Positions 43,470 to 52,286 of a DNA stretch of 64,000 bases are shown here, in pieces. The notes beneath the pieces were generated by a model. The model was not told the DNA's origin. It worked only from the letters and a program-made list of their open reading frames with translations, and made no database searches. The stretch lies in assembly GCF_023017105.1 (NCBI RefSeq), contig NZ_JALKEV010000007.1, positions 169,647 through 233,646 on the forward strand, read 5' to 3'. This DNA is from Halalkalibacter sp. APA_J-10(15) (GTDB lineage: Bacteria; Bacillota; Bacilli; Bacillales; Bacillaceae_D). How positions within the stretch are numbered: the first letter of the stretch is position 1; the number at the start of each line of letters is the position of its first letter. The translations under genes were made by a program, and so were the position numbers.

Positions 43470-43739
43470 CTATCTGTCTAATAAAGTTTGGCCTTTCTGA
43501 TTAAGTTCGCTCGCTCGATTAGGAACTAACGGTCTTTCAATATGTAATATATCTTTTAGTACACTAAAGTTTTTCAAGGATGGATAGTTTTTGGTTGAAT
43601 TAATTCTTCCTTTGTATAAGTGACTGCTTTCTTATTCACGTTCTACGACAACAACGCGAATATTCGCTTGTACTAAACGTAGATCAAGTGAAAGACCAGT
43701 AACTCCTCCACCGATGATACAGACATCTGCGTTTATCAT
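43470..43739 (-). pseudogene. Remnant of FAD-dependent oxidoreductase
   Basis: From ATG 43739 the minus strand encodes 35 residues starting MINADVCIIGGGVTGLSL and ending RVVVVERE before a stop: the FAD-binding beta-alpha-beta of a class A flavin monooxygenase. After about 90 bases of unrelated sequence a second open piece (about 43541 to 43470) reads ERPLVPNRASELNQKGQTLL, which looks like the stretch that normally follows VVVVER in that family. The gene is thus reduced to N-terminal scraps, apparently split by an insertion, with the catalytic body lost. Confidence 0.65.
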
Positions 43740-43798
43740 ACTCACCACCTACTTCGATATATTCCCCATCAAAAAATAGAGAAACATTGGATTTGAGA

Positions 43799-43829
43799 AG
43801 CCGCTGAGAACACCACGTTCTCAACGGCT
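43799..43829. terminator. Hairpin after MFS gene
   Basis: AGCCGCTGAGAAC and GTTCTCAACGGCT form a 13-position stem with one C-A mismatch and loop CACCA. It lies nine bases beyond the MFS stop; no T-run on the minus strand, so termination strength is uncertain. Confidence 0.5.
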
Positions 43830-43837
43830 AAAATAAA

Positions 43838-45112
43838 TTACGGAGCTACATACTTCGATCTTGTCGAGTCAACTTCTTTTACAGGCTTTTTTGCTAAAGT
43901 AGCTGCAATTAATCCAATGATAGGAAAGAGCATAATGAGAACTAGAGCTTGTGTATATGATTGAAATACATCATAACCAACGCCGAGCGGTAATGGTCCA
44001 AATGAAGAAGCGACCACGGTTACTGTAACGGCGACTCCTTTAATACTTCCTAAATATTTACGGCCAAAGTAGTTGGGCCATACAATATTGATTGTAATAC
44101 GTTCTAATCCACTAGCCATTCCCCAAATGACTCCAAATATAATAGCTGTTAGCGCATTTTGGGTGATAAGAAGGAGGAGAAGTAAGACTGTTTCTAAAAT
44201 AAATATAACAATTAATAAAGTCCGAGTTTTGACTTTTTCTAAAATGAAACCAGAGATGAGTGAGATTGGGAATCCGATAATGGCCATTAAACTTAAAACG
44301 GTTGCTGCAATTTCAGGTGTGATGTGATTTTCTCGAAAAATGGATACTAGATGAAACGTGATTGCAGTATTTACGAGAGCCGGAATCCCAACACATACAA
44401 TGAGCGCCCAAAATGCTAACGTTTTTCTTGCCTCTTGTAACGTCCAATCTACTTCAGCTATAGGAATAGGTTGTTTTTGATTTTTATTCTTACGTAGAGT
44501 CAAGCCATCTGGCTTGAGGCCAATGTCCTCAGGCTTATTGCGGACAAATAGTATAACAAGAGGAACAAACAAAAATAGAAGCAGTGCACCCCATACTTGC
44601 CAAGATGTTTGCCAATCCCAGCGTTGAATAAGCCACGCATTTGCTAATGGAAAAAAGGCGGCGCTGGCAAAACCACCGATTGCCATAAAGCTTAACGCAC
44701 GCCCACGCTTTTGGATGAACCATTGGGGCACAAGGGTGTTTGGAATTAACGTCATACTGCCCTGTCCAAACAAGCGAATAAAGAAGAAACCAATGGCCAT
44801 CATCCAAATATTTGAAACGATACTATTATAAAAGCAAGCTAACCCTAATGCGACACCAGCAAAGATCAACATCTTCTTTTGACCGATCTTATCGACCATC
44901 CTACCAACAAACATCATTAAAATCCCTGCACAAAATGTAGCAATGGAATAGATACTAGATATTTCTGTATTAGACCAGCCGAAGTGGTCGATATATTCTG
45001 TAATGTAAATAGAATTCGAATATGTTTGACCAGGACCTGAGAAAAACACGGCTAGTCCGGCTATAAAAACAATGATCCAGCCATAAAAAAAAGATTGAAA
45101 TCGATTGACCAA
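43838..45112 (-). CDS. MFS transporter
   Basis: 424 residues with twelve predicted membrane helices; the loop 2-3 motif appears as GRMVDKIGQKK. Overall pattern (FYGWIIVFIAGLAVFFSGPGQTYSNSIYI; GRALSFMAIGGFASAAFFPL) suggests the monocarboxylate/oxalate-formate or related anion-carrier branch; substrate unknown. TTG 45112 is six bases after GAGGTGG and is preferred over the longer frame from 45163. The neighbouring flavoprotein remnant may once have been its metabolic partner. Confidence 0.82.
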   Translation of the reverse strand: MVNRFQSFFYGWIIVFIAGLAVFFSGPGQTYSNSIYITEYIDHFGWSNTEISSIYSIATFCAGILMMFVGRMVDKIGQKKMLIFAGVALGLACFYNSIVSNIWMMAIGFFFIRLFGQGSMTLIPNTLVPQWFIQKRGRALSFMAIGGFASAAFFPLANAWLIQRWDWQTSWQVWGALLLFLFVPLVILFVRNKPEDIGLKPDGLTLRKNKNQKQPIPIAEVDWTLQEARKTLAFWALIVCVGIPALVNTAITFHLVSIFRENHITPEIAATVLSLMAIIGFPISLISGFILEKVKTRTLLIVIFILETVLLLLLLITQNALTAIIFGVIWGMASGLERITINIVWPNYFGRKYLGSIKGVAVTVTVVASSFGPLPLGVGYDVFQSYTQALVLIMLFPIIGLIAATLAKKPVKEVDSTRSKYVAP

Positions 45113-45283
45113 GATGTCCACCTCATTGAGTAATTGTTTAAATATAAATAAAATGATTCTCACAAATCAAATGCATGGTACATAGAATAAGTAACGGCTA
45201 TTCATTCTTATATCTTATTGATAAATCGTCTAATATTCAAACAATAAATGAGGAGCCTTCTTATCTTATTAAGATAAAAGAGT

Positions 45284-45313
45284 TTGACAGTTTTAATTTT
45301 AGTCTGCTATCAT
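45284..45313 (+). promoter_or_regulatory. mgtE promoter
   Basis: TTGACA (45284-45289), 18-bp spacer, extended -10 TGCTATCAT (45305-45313), just upstream of the M-box. Confidence 0.65.
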
Positions 45314-45330
45314 TCATAGGGTGAAATTGA

Positions 45331-45497
45331 ATACCTCGTTAGGTGAGGCTCCTGTGCTGGAGATATGCTACTGCCCAAAAATGTCCAAAGACGCCAATGG
45401 GTCAACAGGAATCATCGACATAAGGTGATTTTTAATGTAGCTGGAATACTAATTCCTATGCCGTACAGTGCTAAAGCTCTACGAATGGAGGAAGGAT
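45331..45497 (+). promoter_or_regulatory. M-box (ykoK) Mg2+ riboswitch
   Basis: Contains the hallmark segments in order: CGTTAGGTGAGGCTCCTG (from 45337), GGAGATATGCTACTGCCC (from 45359), AAAATGTCCAAAGACGCC (from 45377), AATGGGTCAACAGGAATC, ATCGACATAAGGTGATTTTT, and GTGCTAAAGCTCTACGA near 45468. This RNA senses Mg2+ and, when bound, promotes the terminator at 45562. Confidence 0.92.
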
Positions 45498-45561
45498 GAA
45501 ATAGTTGAATGTAACAATATACCACTATAGGTATTTGTTGTTCGTTATTTTGACGTTATTT

Positions 45562-45590
45562 AGCACCTTCATTCGTGAAGGTGCTTTTTG
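45562..45590 (+). terminator. M-box controlled terminator
   Basis: AGCACCTTCA (45562-45571), loop TTCG, TGAAGGTGCT (45576-45585), then TTTTT. Read-through is expected when Mg2+ is low. Confidence 0.9.
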
Positions 45591-45632
45591 ATGATTTACA
45601 ATTACAAGTTTCGTAAATGGAGGTGATGTGGG

Positions 45633-45719
45633 ATGGATCTGAGTCCTGAACCGGAGTCGATTAAGAGTTGTTCAATGAAGACAATAGAAATGTGGAGGGG
45701 TTCATTCCACATAGCCTAA
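45633..45719 (+). CDS. Putative mgtE leader peptide, 28 residues
   Basis: ATG 45633 lies nine bases after GGAGGTGATG, an almost perfect anti-Shine-Dalgarno complement stronger than that of mgtE itself. The peptide starts MDLSPEPESIK, alternating proline and acidic residues, and ends at TAA 45717-45719, 34 bases before mgtE. It lies after the M-box terminator, so it exists only on read-through transcripts. Acidic/proline starts (EPDP in E. coli MgtL) are known to make ribosomes fall off when Mg2+ is low. No homologue known to me; coding is inferred from the ribosome site, sequence type and position. Confidence 0.5.
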   Translation: MDLSPEPESIKSCSMKTIEMWRGSFHIA

Positions 45720-45747
45720 TAAGGGAAACCCCTCTATAAAGAGGAGG
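45695..45747 (+). promoter_or_regulatory. Alternative pairings around mgtE ribosome site
   Basis: GAGGGGTT (45695-45702), inside the leader frame, pairs perfectly with AACCCCTC (45727-45734). The same downstream segment, CCTCT (45731-45735), can instead pair with AGAGG (45740-45744) of the mgtE ribosome site GAGGAGG. The two pairings exclude each other. ATGTGGA/TCCACAT (45690-45712) is a further competing stem. Confidence 0.5.
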
Positions 45748-45753
45748 AAGACG

Positions 45754-47115
45754 ATGGTACGATTAGATTCAACAAACCGTGCGCAATACGAGAAAGAGAT
45801 ATTAGATTTACTTGAAAATGAAGAAATGGCCTTATTTCGAGAGCGTTTTTTAGAATTGCACCGAACGGATCAAGTTGAAATTTTCCTGAAAGTAGATCCA
45901 TTCAATCGAAAACGGGTATACGCATACTTGTCACCGGCAGACTTTGGTGAAATTTTTGAAGGTCTTGAGTTTGACGTTCAAGAGATGATTGCCTCAGAAT
46001 TGGATGAACGCTATTTCACATCAATGTTTGATCAAATGTTTGCAGATGATGTGGCGATGTTCTTATCTCGGTTAGATGAAGCAAGAGCGAATGCTATCTT
46101 AGATCAGATGGAAGCGGAGGAAGCCAAAGAGGTACGTGAACTCCTTTCATATACCCCGAAGACAGCGGGAGCAGTAATGACGAAGGAGTTTATTAGTATA
46201 TCATCAATGGATGTGGCAGCTACTGTTATTGAAAAGCTACGTAAACAAGGTCCAGATGCAGAAACGATTTATTATTTATATGTCGTTGATAAGCTAGGTA
46301 AGCTAGTAGGGGTGCTGTCGTTACGAGATTTGATTACAGCTCCAGCGAATGAAAAGGTTGAGACTGTGATGAGTACAAGAGTTGTTTCTGTTCCTGTCGA
46401 TATGGGACAGGAAGAAGTAGCAAAAATGATTAAGAAATATGATTTTCTAGCTGCCCCAGTTGTTTCATCGCAAGGACGTCTGCTAGGGATTGTTACTGTT
46501 GATGATGTCATGGATATTCTTGAGGAAGAGGCGACAGAGGATTTAGGTGAAATCTCGGCGGCTAAAGGGGCGACGGATGTTAATGTAAGTGCGATAACAG
46601 CCGCGAAAAAACGTTCACCTTGGATTATTATGTTAATGTTCTTTGGATTGATTACAGCGGAAGTGATTGGGCAATTTGAGGATACGTTAGAGCAGATTGT
46701 CTTGTTAGCGGCATTTATCCCATTAATTATGGACTCCGCTGGTAATACAGGAACACAATCATTAGCTGTTGCTGTTCGAGGACTGGCGCTCGGAACGATC
46801 AAAAAAGGGACCATTGCTAAAATGATAAGACGAGAGTTTGGAACTGGAATCATGCTAGGATTAATCTGTATGCTTGTCCTTAGTATTACCGTCACCATTA
46901 TGCATCAGCATTGGGTGCTGGCACTCATTGTCGGTTTTTCGATCTTTTGTACGTTAAGTATTGCGACTGTTATCGGATCTACGGTTCCTCTTATTATCAA
47001 TAAGTTAAAGCTAGATCCAGCTATTGCTTCAGGTCCATTTATTACAACAGTCAATGATATTTTAGGTCTACTCATTTACTTTTCAATTGCTACAGCCTTA
47101 CTACAATATTTATAA
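45754..47115 (+). CDS. mgtE: MgtE magnesium transporter
   Basis: 453 residues. Cytosolic MgtE N domain (about 30-130), two CBS domains (about 140-255, VMTKEFISISSMDVAATVIEKL and VVSVPVDMGQEEVAKMIKKYDF), connecting helix and a five-helix membrane domain (about 285-453) with the pore segment IMDSAGNTGTQSLAVAVRGL. MgtE is a Mg2+ channel gated by cytosolic Mg2+. Ribosome site GAGGAGG seven bases before ATG. Expression is controlled by the M-box and, possibly, the leader peptide. A perfect 18-bp terminator follows. Confidence 0.95.
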   Translation: MVRLDSTNRAQYEKEILDLLENEEMALFRERFLELHRTDQVEIFLKVDPFNRKRVYAYLSPADFGEIFEGLEFDVQEMIASELDERYFTSMFDQMFADDVAMFLSRLDEARANAILDQMEAEEAKEVRELLSYTPKTAGAVMTKEFISISSMDVAATVIEKLRKQGPDAETIYYLYVVDKLGKLVGVLSLRDLITAPANEKVETVMSTRVVSVPVDMGQEEVAKMIKKYDFLAAPVVSSQGRLLGIVTVDDVMDILEEEATEDLGEISAAKGATDVNVSAITAAKKRSPWIIMLMFFGLITAEVIGQFEDTLEQIVLLAAFIPLIMDSAGNTGTQSLAVAVRGLALGTIKKGTIAKMIRREFGTGIMLGLICMLVLSITVTIMHQHWVLALIVGFSIFCTLSIATVIGSTVPLIINKLKLDPAIASGPFITTVNDILGLLIYFSIATALLQYL

Positions 47116-47159
47116 AAATAGGCTTCACTTCATTTACTTAGGAAGTGAAGCCTATTTTT
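47114..47159. terminator. Terminator after mgtE
   Basis: AAAAATAGGCTTCACTTC (47114-47131) pairs perfectly with GAAGTGAAGCCTATTTTT (47142-47159). The A- and T-flanks make it work on both strands; the convergent kinase gene ends at 47254. Confidence 0.9.
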
Positions 47160-47183
47160 ATTAAGAGAGTTTCATTTTGCCTA

Positions 47184-47214
47184 ATGCTAGTTAGACATTT
47201 TAGTCTAATAGCAT
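47184..47214. terminator. Weak hairpin between mgtE and kinase gene
   Basis: ATGCTA.TTAGAC (47184-47196) pairs with GTCTAA.TAGCAT (47203-47214) with one bulged G. No T-run. Confidence 0.35.
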
Positions 47215-47253
47215 GATGTCCTTTCAAAGCGCCATGTCCCTCTTATTATTTGT

Positions 47254-48384
47254 TTAAAGGGGTAACGTTAGCTGAAGAAGCGCATGTTTCTTTTCTGTTT
47301 GCACTACAGTCATTCTCCCGTTAATGCTCGCTACACGGTCGGCCATTGCTGATAAGCCAAATCCAAAATGAATCTTCTCTGGGCAAGTACCGTTATCCTC
47401 TAAACGAAATGTAATGGTATTAGAGTCAACCGTTAGTTGAAAATCAAAAAGGGTACTTTGACCATGACGAATTCCGTTTGTGATGCCTTCTTGCAAGGCA
47501 CGATAAATGGTTCGTTCTTGTTCGGGTGTTAAATGTGGCATCGGATCGATGTGTACGTCAATATGAACGCCAGCATTCTTTTTCGTTTCTTTAATAAGAT
47601 TGTGTAAGCTTTGCTCAAAGTCAATAAAGGATTTACGAACATGTAGGGTGTGAATGGCACGTCTAACATCATCTAAGCTTATTTTAATATGATTGTGCAC
47701 GTGATTAAGCTGCATGAACGCATCATCATGATGATGATATCGAAAAAGCTGCTTGCTTTTTTCGAGACCGACTGATGCTGTCACAAGTGTATGTCCGATT
47801 GTATCGTGCATTTCCCTAGATAAACGCATTCTTTCCTCAACTAATGCTTTCTCTTCTAACTTAATGGCACTTTCTTTCAACTTTTCATATGATTGCTTTA
47901 ATTCATTTCTTTGGAGGAGAGCCGTTCTAGAAATATAACTAAATCCCCAAAAGAGTCCGTATTCTAAAGAGCGAGGAATCACAAAGCCAATCTCAGAAAA
48001 AGGTGGAAACTGATAGTGGATGGCCACCCCAGCAACAAAACCAAAGTAACAGATCAGTGAAAATGGAATGCTAAATGTCCGTTTAGACGAAAAGGCAGCT
48101 TCTGATAGTAAAACAAAGAAAAAGATTTGGGGGAGGAACGTACCGTCTATGCTTTGTATGAAGAATGCAAGAGCCCATTGGATAGCAACTAATGATAAAT
48201 TTTTAAACGTGATATAAGAGAGCCGAAGCAAAGAATATCGAATATAATGAATCATGATGAACCCAAAACAGAGAGTACTTATTAACATGATCGAGTCTTG
48301 ATTATCCATCAATAAGCCAAATGTTGAAAAAGTAAGTGCGGTGTATAAGACAATGCTGACGATTTTAGCATGCTTTTGAGACAT
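47254..48384 (-). CDS. Orphan NarL-type sensor histidine kinase
   Basis: 376 residues. Six or so N-terminal membrane helices (about 1-155), then a HisKA_3 dimerisation segment with the phosphorylated His in RMRLSREMHDTIGHTL, and a C-terminal ATPase (QEGITNGIRHGQ, EDNGTC, FGFGLSAMADRVASING), the LiaS/DesK type. No extracellular sensor domain is visible, so the membrane part probably senses lipid or membrane state. ATG 48384 follows AAAGGATG; the frame extends to 48420. No response-regulator gene is adjacent on either side: upstream is a divergent chemoreceptor, downstream convergent mgtE. Confidence 0.87.
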   Translation of the reverse strand: MSQKHAKIVSIVLYTALTFSTFGLLMDNQDSIMLISTLCFGFIMIHYIRYSLLRLSYITFKNLSLVAIQWALAFFIQSIDGTFLPQIFFFVLLSEAAFSSKRTFSIPFSLICYFGFVAGVAIHYQFPPFSEIGFVIPRSLEYGLFWGFSYISRTALLQRNELKQSYEKLKESAIKLEEKALVEERMRLSREMHDTIGHTLVTASVGLEKSKQLFRYHHHDDAFMQLNHVHNHIKISLDDVRRAIHTLHVRKSFIDFEQSLHNLIKETKKNAGVHIDVHIDPMPHLTPEQERTIYRALQEGITNGIRHGQSTLFDFQLTVDSNTITFRLEDNGTCPEKIHFGFGLSAMADRVASINGRMTVVQTEKKHALLQLTLPL

Positions 48385-48565
48385 AATCGACATCCTTTTA
48401 TAGTTAAGTATAGTGAACATCCTTTATTGTAGAATGTTCCTACTAAAGTGACAAGGGAAAAGTCAGAATATAATGAATATCTACAAAAAAGCAAAAATAT
48501 GATAAACTATGCCTGCGTCTTTGTAACTAATATTCATCATTGACATCATAGTAGGGGGTAAGCAA

Positions 48566-50353
48566 GTGAAAAAGTTACGATCGATCAAGGTTAAAATGTT
48601 TTTGTTTATGAGTTTACTATTATTGATTCCTCTTCTAATAGTCGGAATCCTTTCGTATCAAAAAACGAATGTATTAGAGCGGGCTGTTATTGAAAAGGAG
48701 GATTTAGAGGAAATAAATTCTGAATTTTCAGATATATTCATAAAGTATGAGAGTTTACTAACGGATATTTCGAATATGGAAGAAATGCAGGTGCCTATAA
48801 TCGAAGTTGATAATGAGCAAGAAGGGCATCATGTTAATTTACCTAATAGCAATGATCCAAAAAAAACACTATTTTACGAGCAGTTTTTATCCGAAATTTC
48901 ATTAGATCATCCATTTTTAATTAATTTGTACGTTGGAACGGAATTAGGCGAAATGTACTTGGATAATATTCCATCTGAGGATGTCGATTTAAGCCAGTAT
49001 GATCCGAGGGGAAGAGATTGGTATATAGACGCGATAGAGAATAGCGGATCCGTTATTTGGACTGAGCCATATATTGATACAGCAAGTGGCCAGTCCACGA
49101 TTACGCTTGCTAATACGATCCATGATTCATCAGGTGCGATTATTGGAGTTGCGGGGATGGATTTTGATATGTCTCAGCTAGCAACGATGATTAGACATGA
49201 TATCTTACGCTCAACCATTATAACGACTGTTGTAGCTATTATTATAGGACTAGCAAGCATGATTTTCTTTCTAAACCGTTTTGTTACTACGATTACCCGT
49301 GTGAATGAACAAATGGGGAAAATTGCAGAAGGGGATTTAACTGGAGAGAAGTTAGCCTTGAACGGAAATGATGAATTAGCAGAGCTCTCTCATTCTGTTA
49401 ACAATATGCAATCTGATCTCACATCAATTGTTGATGGTGTAAAAGGTGCAACCGATGATGTTGATACACAAAGTGAGCAACTTACACAATTTGCGGTAGA
49501 AGTAAAAGAAGGAAGTGAGCAGATCGCAGCGACCATTGAAGAATTATCAAGTGGAGTCGAACGTCAGGCGAGCAGTGCCACAGATGTGGTAGAAAGAATG
49601 AATCAATTTAATCAAGACATACAGGAAGCGAAGAAAGATGGGGAAGAAGTGACTCATCACTCTCATATCGTCCGACAGTTGACGGAGGAGGGAAGTCTGT
49701 ATATGTCACGTACAGTCGAACAAATGAAACAAATTGATCGAGTGGTAAATGAAGCTGTTAAAAAGGTTAGAGGGTTAGATGAGAAATCTCAGGAAATATC
49801 AACATTAGTTCAAGTTATAAAAGATGTGTCTGAGCAAACAAACCTATTAGCTTTGAATGCGGCAATTGAGGCTGCGCGTGCAGGTGAGCATGGTAAAGGC
49901 TTTGCGGTAGTAGCAGATGAGGTTCGTAAGTTGGCTGAACAAGTAACTGGATCTGTAGAGGATATTACGTCTATTGTTCGTGCTGTTCAGTTGGAATCAA
50001 ATGATGTTGCGCATTCCTTAGAAGATGGTTATCAGACCGTATATGAAGGAACAGCTGAAATAGAGCGGACGAATGGGACATTTAAACAAATGAATGAATC
50101 GATTACACAAATGGTTTCGAAAATGGAAGCAATAGCGAAGAAGTTGCACTTATTAACGGAGAATAGTTATGAAGTTGGAACATTTATTGAAGATATTGCA
50201 GCTATTTCTGAACAATCAGCCGCAGGAATTGAAGAAGTATCAGCTTCAGCACAACAATCAAGTAGTTCAATGGAGGAAGTAACAAAAAGCGCTGATGAAT
50301 TAGCGAAATTAGCAAATGAATTAAAAGAACAAATGAATCGATTTAAATTATAG
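48566..50353 (+). CDS. Methyl-accepting chemotaxis protein (dCache sensor)
   Basis: 595 residues. N-terminal helix (about 10-29), extracellular Cache-type sensor (about 35-210; [42 protein letters not shown]), second helix (about 217-237), HAMP, and a long signalling coil with the hairpin tip [36 protein letters not shown]. Detects a small ligand such as an amino or organic acid and controls CheA. GTG start after AGGGGGT. No other chemotaxis gene nearby. Confidence 0.93.
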   Translation: MKKLRSIKVKMFLFMSLLLLIPLLIVGILSYQKTNVLERAVIEKEDLEEINSEFSDIFIKYESLLTDISNMEEMQVPIIEVDNEQEGHHVNLPNSNDPKKTLFYEQFLSEISLDHPFLINLYVGTELGEMYLDNIPSEDVDLSQYDPRGRDWYIDAIENSGSVIWTEPYIDTASGQSTITLANTIHDSSGAIIGVAGMDFDMSQLATMIRHDILRSTIITTVVAIIIGLASMIFFLNRFVTTITRVNEQMGKIAEGDLTGEKLALNGNDELAELSHSVNNMQSDLTSIVDGVKGATDDVDTQSEQLTQFAVEVKEGSEQIAATIEELSSGVERQASSATDVVERMNQFNQDIQEAKKDGEEVTHHSHIVRQLTEEGSLYMSRTVEQMKQIDRVVNEAVKKVRGLDEKSQEISTLVQVIKDVSEQTNLLALNAAIEAARAGEHGKGFAVVADEVRKLAEQVTGSVEDITSIVRAVQLESNDVAHSLEDGYQTVYEGTAEIERTNGTFKQMNESITQMVSKMEAIAKKLHLLTENSYEVGTFIEDIAAISEQSAAGIEEVSASAQQSSSSMEEVTKSADELAKLANELKEQMNRFKL

Positions 50354-50536
50354 TCTATAGGATTTATATTAATCACTTGTATGAGAATATCGTTTCTAGC
50401 TATGTTAAAATGAATGTAAAGTAGATGAAAAAAGGTGAAGCAAGATGCACTTTCCAACGAATACTAGAAGTGAACGCTAATGTGAAAGTAGACCGTATAC
50501 TAAAAGAGAGAGTGAAATCGAGGAAAGGGTGAGACG

Positions 50537-51106
50537 ATGGATGTAAAGAAAGCGATTGAAACGAGAAGAAGCATTGGAATTGTTAAGCAAGACCCTGTAC
50601 CACAGCACTTAATTGAAGAGGCGTTAGATGCGGCGACATTCGCACCGAATCACCACCGAACTGAACCGTGGCGTTTCTTTGTTCTAGAAGGGGATGCAAG
50701 GAAGCGTTTAGGAGACGTACTTGCTGAGATTGCCCAATTAGAAATGAAAATACCGTTATCGGCAACCGATCAGCTGAAGCTTGAGAGAGAAAAAGAAAAG
50801 CCCTTAAGAGCTCCAACTATAATTGCAGTTGCTGTAGAACCTTCTGATAAAAAGAGTGTGATTATACAAGAAGAATACGCTGCTGTCGACGCCGCTGTAC
50901 AAAATATGCTACTTACTCTTCACGTAGCAGGTCTTGGCGCGGTTTGGCGTACGGGTCCAGTTTGCTATCATGACAAGGTAAAATCATTCTTTCGCTTAAG
51001 TGAAAAGGGTGATATGATCGGGTTTATTTATGTAGGGTATCCGGCTATGGAGCCAAAGGAAAAACCGAAATGTGATTATAAGAAATATACACAGTGGTTG
51101 TCGTAA
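50537..51106 (+). CDS. YdjA-like nitroreductase family protein
   Basis: 189 residues, single-domain FMN nitroreductase. Begins VKKAIETRRSIGIVKQDPVP, with FAPNHHRTEPWRFFVLEG (FMN-binding) and DAAVQNMLLTLHVAGLGAVWRTG, GFIYVGYPA. The YdjA/YfhC-type short proteins reduce nitro compounds or quinones with NAD(P)H. AAAGGGTG lies upstream of ATG. Monocistronic: a hairpin follows. Confidence 0.88.
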   Translation: MDVKKAIETRRSIGIVKQDPVPQHLIEEALDAATFAPNHHRTEPWRFFVLEGDARKRLGDVLAEIAQLEMKIPLSATDQLKLEREKEKPLRAPTIIAVAVEPSDKKSVIIQEEYAAVDAAVQNMLLTLHVAGLGAVWRTGPVCYHDKVKSFFRLSEKGDMIGFIYVGYPAMEPKEKPKCDYKKYTQWLS

Positions 51107-51128
51107 GGAAAGCCCAATGAATAACGAT

Positions 51129-51167
51129 AAGGGCACTGAAATTTATTAATAACTTTCAGTGCCCTTT
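51129..51167 (+). terminator. Terminator after nitroreductase gene
   Basis: AAGGGCACTGAAA (51129-51141) and TTTCAGTGCCCTT (51154-51166) form a perfect 13-bp stem with a 12-base loop. Confidence 0.82.
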
Positions 51168-51217
51168 CAGCTGTTTCTATGTGCATCCCGCAGTAGTCTG
51201 CCTTCAAGCTCACTTCT

Positions 51218-51904
51218 TTAATATATAGAAGTCATCCATTCAACAATACTTTTATTCTCCTTGTATTTTAAATCTTCAACATTGTGGTGACCGATAACCT
51301 CACCATCTTTAATGGCAATGACCTCATCAAGAATCGTTTCAATTTCTTTGATTTCATGAGTAGTAATAATGACGACTTGTTTGTCTAAGTCAATATATGA
51401 AATTAAACCTTTTACAATTGAGTCGCGTACCATTGGGTCAAGGCCAGAAAGGGGTTCATCCATTAAAATAATAGGTACTTCACGAGCTAATGTTAAAACG
51501 ATTTTTAGACGACCACGGTTTCCTTTTGATAAATGTTTCAATTTAGCTTGGCGGTCCAAGTTCATAAAACGACGAATGTCCTCGGCCTTCTCTCGATTGA
51601 AATCAGAAAACTGTGTGGCATAAAAATCAATGGTTTGCCCAACGTTATAGAAGCTGTAATATTCATCAAGCTCAGACAAATAGGACACATATTTCGCAAT
51701 GCGATGATTCGCTCGTTGCCCATGAACAAATACGTTTCCTTTTGTCGGTTGATTGAGGCCTGCAATGAGCTTAAGGGTTGTGGACTTTCCACTTCCATTT
51801 TCGCCGATAAGTCCAATGATTTTTCCTTGCTTTAATTCCAGGTCAACATTGTTTAAAGCTGTTTTCGCTAAGAATTTTTTTGTTACACGATCTAATTTAA
51901 TCAT
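51218..51904 (-). CDS. ABC transporter ATP-binding protein (YtrB-like)
   Basis: 228 residues. Walker A GENGSGKST, signature reduced to LSKGNRGRLKIVL (the usual SGG is KGN), Walker B IILMDEPLSGLDP, H-loop THE. This altered signature is common in the YtrB/YhcG group, which pairs with small permeases and a GntR regulator. ATG 51904 follows GGAGG; it overlaps the end of the gntR gene by eight bases. Third gene of the permease-gntR-ATPase operon. Confidence 0.88.
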   Translation of the reverse strand: MIKLDRVTKKFLAKTALNNVDLELKQGKIIGLIGENGSGKSTTLKLIAGLNQPTKGNVFVHGQRANHRIAKYVSYLSELDEYYSFYNVGQTIDFYATQFSDFNREKAEDIRRFMNLDRQAKLKHLSKGNRGRLKIVLTLAREVPIILMDEPLSGLDPMVRDSIVKGLISYIDLDKQVVIITTHEIKEIETILDEVIAIKDGEVIGHHNVEDLKYKENKSIVEWMTSIY

Positions 51905-52283
51905 TTTGTATTCCTCCATTTATATCAGCTAAAAATGCATGCAAGCCGGCTTTGATCTCAGCGCTAGTATAGCCCATCTCCTGCATCCCTTTTACAAATG
52001 CAGAAATCTCTTCTAACTTCAAACGTTCTCGCATTTCATGTAAAATCGTTTCATTTTCTGTTACAAATGTTCCTTGACCTCGTCTTGTCTCCACAATTTT
52101 CAACCCCTCTAACTCTCGATATGTTCGTTGAACCGTATTTGGGTTTACATTCGATTGAATGGCTGTTTCTCGCACAGAAGGCAGCTTATCCCCTGGCTGT
52201 AAATCTCCTCGTAAAATTTGACGGTTCATACGGTCGGCTAATTGACTATAAATCGGCTTAGATGATTCAAATTCAGTTGTCAT
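51897..52283 (-). CDS. GntR-family regulator (YtrA subfamily)
   Basis: 128 residues. N-terminal GntR winged helix (KPIYSQLADRMNRQILRGDLQPGDKLPSVRETAIQSNVNPNTVQRTYRELE, GQGTFVTEN) and a short two-helix C-terminal tail, which is the YtrA type that controls ABC exporter operons and often responds to cell-wall drugs. Sits between the permease and ATPase genes and overlaps the latter, so the repressor is made with its own transporter. A matching dyad lies at the operon promoter. Confidence 0.92.
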   Translation of the reverse strand: MTTEFESSKPIYSQLADRMNRQILRGDLQPGDKLPSVRETAIQSNVNPNTVQRTYRELEGLKIVETRRGQGTFVTENETILHEMRERLKLEEISAFVKGMQEMGYTSAEIKAGLHAFLADINGGIQND

Positions 52284-52286
52284 TGT

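Larger units (their letters stand above)
43351..43837. other. Gene-poor region with flavoprotein remnant
   Basis: Between the methyltransferase and the MFS gene. Apart from the decayed flavoprotein fragments (43470-43739) and the hairpin at 43799-43829 I see nothing functional. Confidence 0.6.

Noticed and set aside
46272-46898. 208-codon antisense frame inside mgtE
   Set aside because: Shadow of a well-conserved gene; no ribosome site or family match.
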